Assembly: GCA_028829895.1 (NCBI GenBank) | Contig: CM054180.1 | Span: 117,154,973-117,218,972, forward strand | Direction: 5' to 3' | DNA length: 64,000 nt | From: Sinotaia quadrata | Lineage: Eukaryota; Mollusca; Gastropoda; Architaenioglossa; Viviparidae | In this document: positions 63,733 through 64,000 of the stretch, one piece after another | Position numbering within the stretch: position 1 is the first letter of the stretch | Layout of the letters: each line of letters starts with the position of its first letter | Program-made: the position numbers and the translations under genes | The notes under the pieces: model-generated | What the model was told of the DNA's origin: nothing | The model's input: only the letters and a program-made list of their open reading frames with translations | Databases searched by the model: none

Positions 63733-64000
63733 AGGGGTGAGATTGGAATTCGTTCGACAGAATATTAAACAACATTGCAAACAAACAAGTGCTTGCAAAA
63801 TCATATGACAACATTACCATTAGACAAAAAATGAGTGAGAATGAGATAGAGGGAGAGGATAGGAAGGAGTGATTGAGAGGATGAGTAAGCGAAAAGAAAA
63901 ACTAAAATGTTTTCACCACTTTTCGGTCTTACTGGAATTACAACCTATAGCATCTCAAGGAAAATTAACTAATTCTTTTTCTTCTGCCAACTGCTGTCAT

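Larger units (their letters stand above)
61766..64000. other. Non-coding sequence to window end
   Basis: Contains the duplication at 62165, a 31-bp duplication at about 63270-63335 (TTTTTGAAAAGAATTTTTTT unit) and a TG run at 63697. No Cav2 exon 1 was recognised. Confidence 0.5.

Overview
The window looks like nuclear DNA of an invertebrate animal. It is AT-rich, with long introns, many microsatellites and minisatellites, and relics of several transposon classes. Its one recognisable host gene is on the minus strand, 5' end to the right. It encodes the pore-forming alpha-1 subunit of a Cav2-type (N/P/Q/R-type, cacophony/unc-2-like) voltage-gated calcium channel. Short exons, large introns, the protein sequence and the mix of hAT, Mutator-like, Ty3/gypsy and LINE relics suggest a lophotrochozoan, plausibly a mollusc; that is inference.

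Thirteen Cav2 exons are readable between 39409 and 2450. In transcript order they cover IS1, IS2-IS3, two alternative IS4 exons, S4-S5 linker plus IS5, the domain I pore loop, IS6, the beta-subunit-binding AID, three I-II linker exons, a linker/pre-IIS1 exon, IIS1 and IIS2-IIS3. All join in a consistent reading frame with GT-AG splice sites, with one exception. The 5'-most exon (IS1) has no AG before it, but a perfect U12 branch-point motif followed by AC, so its upstream intron appears to be a minor-spliceosome AT-AC intron. Exon 1 was not found and probably lies beyond the right edge. The rest of domain II onward lies beyond the left edge.

The most interesting part is the IS4 exon pair (31086..31177 and 30742..30845). 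The two have the same phases and only inclusion of exactly one keeps the frame. They encode two voltage sensors that differ in the outermost gating charge. Next is an intronic repeat (2583..2905 and 8058..8470) made of degenerate copies of the IIS2 exon's own 3' splice site and first codons. The I-II linker also carries an in-frame alternative donor.

Layout. 1-2449: intron with repeat family A copy 1. 2450-9047: IIS2 and IIS1 exons, with a 3.4 kb hAT element between them. 9610-19299: linker exons, AID and IS6, with minisatellites and family A copy 2. 19300-31177: pogo-like MITE, pore exon, decayed Ty3/gypsy integrase, IS5 and IS4 exons. 31178-39409: IS2-S3 and IS1 exons, an inverted minisatellite array and a small PIF-like MITE. 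39410-64000: presumed intron 1 or upstream flank, with family A copy 3, two complementary Mutator-like transposase halves in opposite orientation, a LINE fragment and many tandem arrays.
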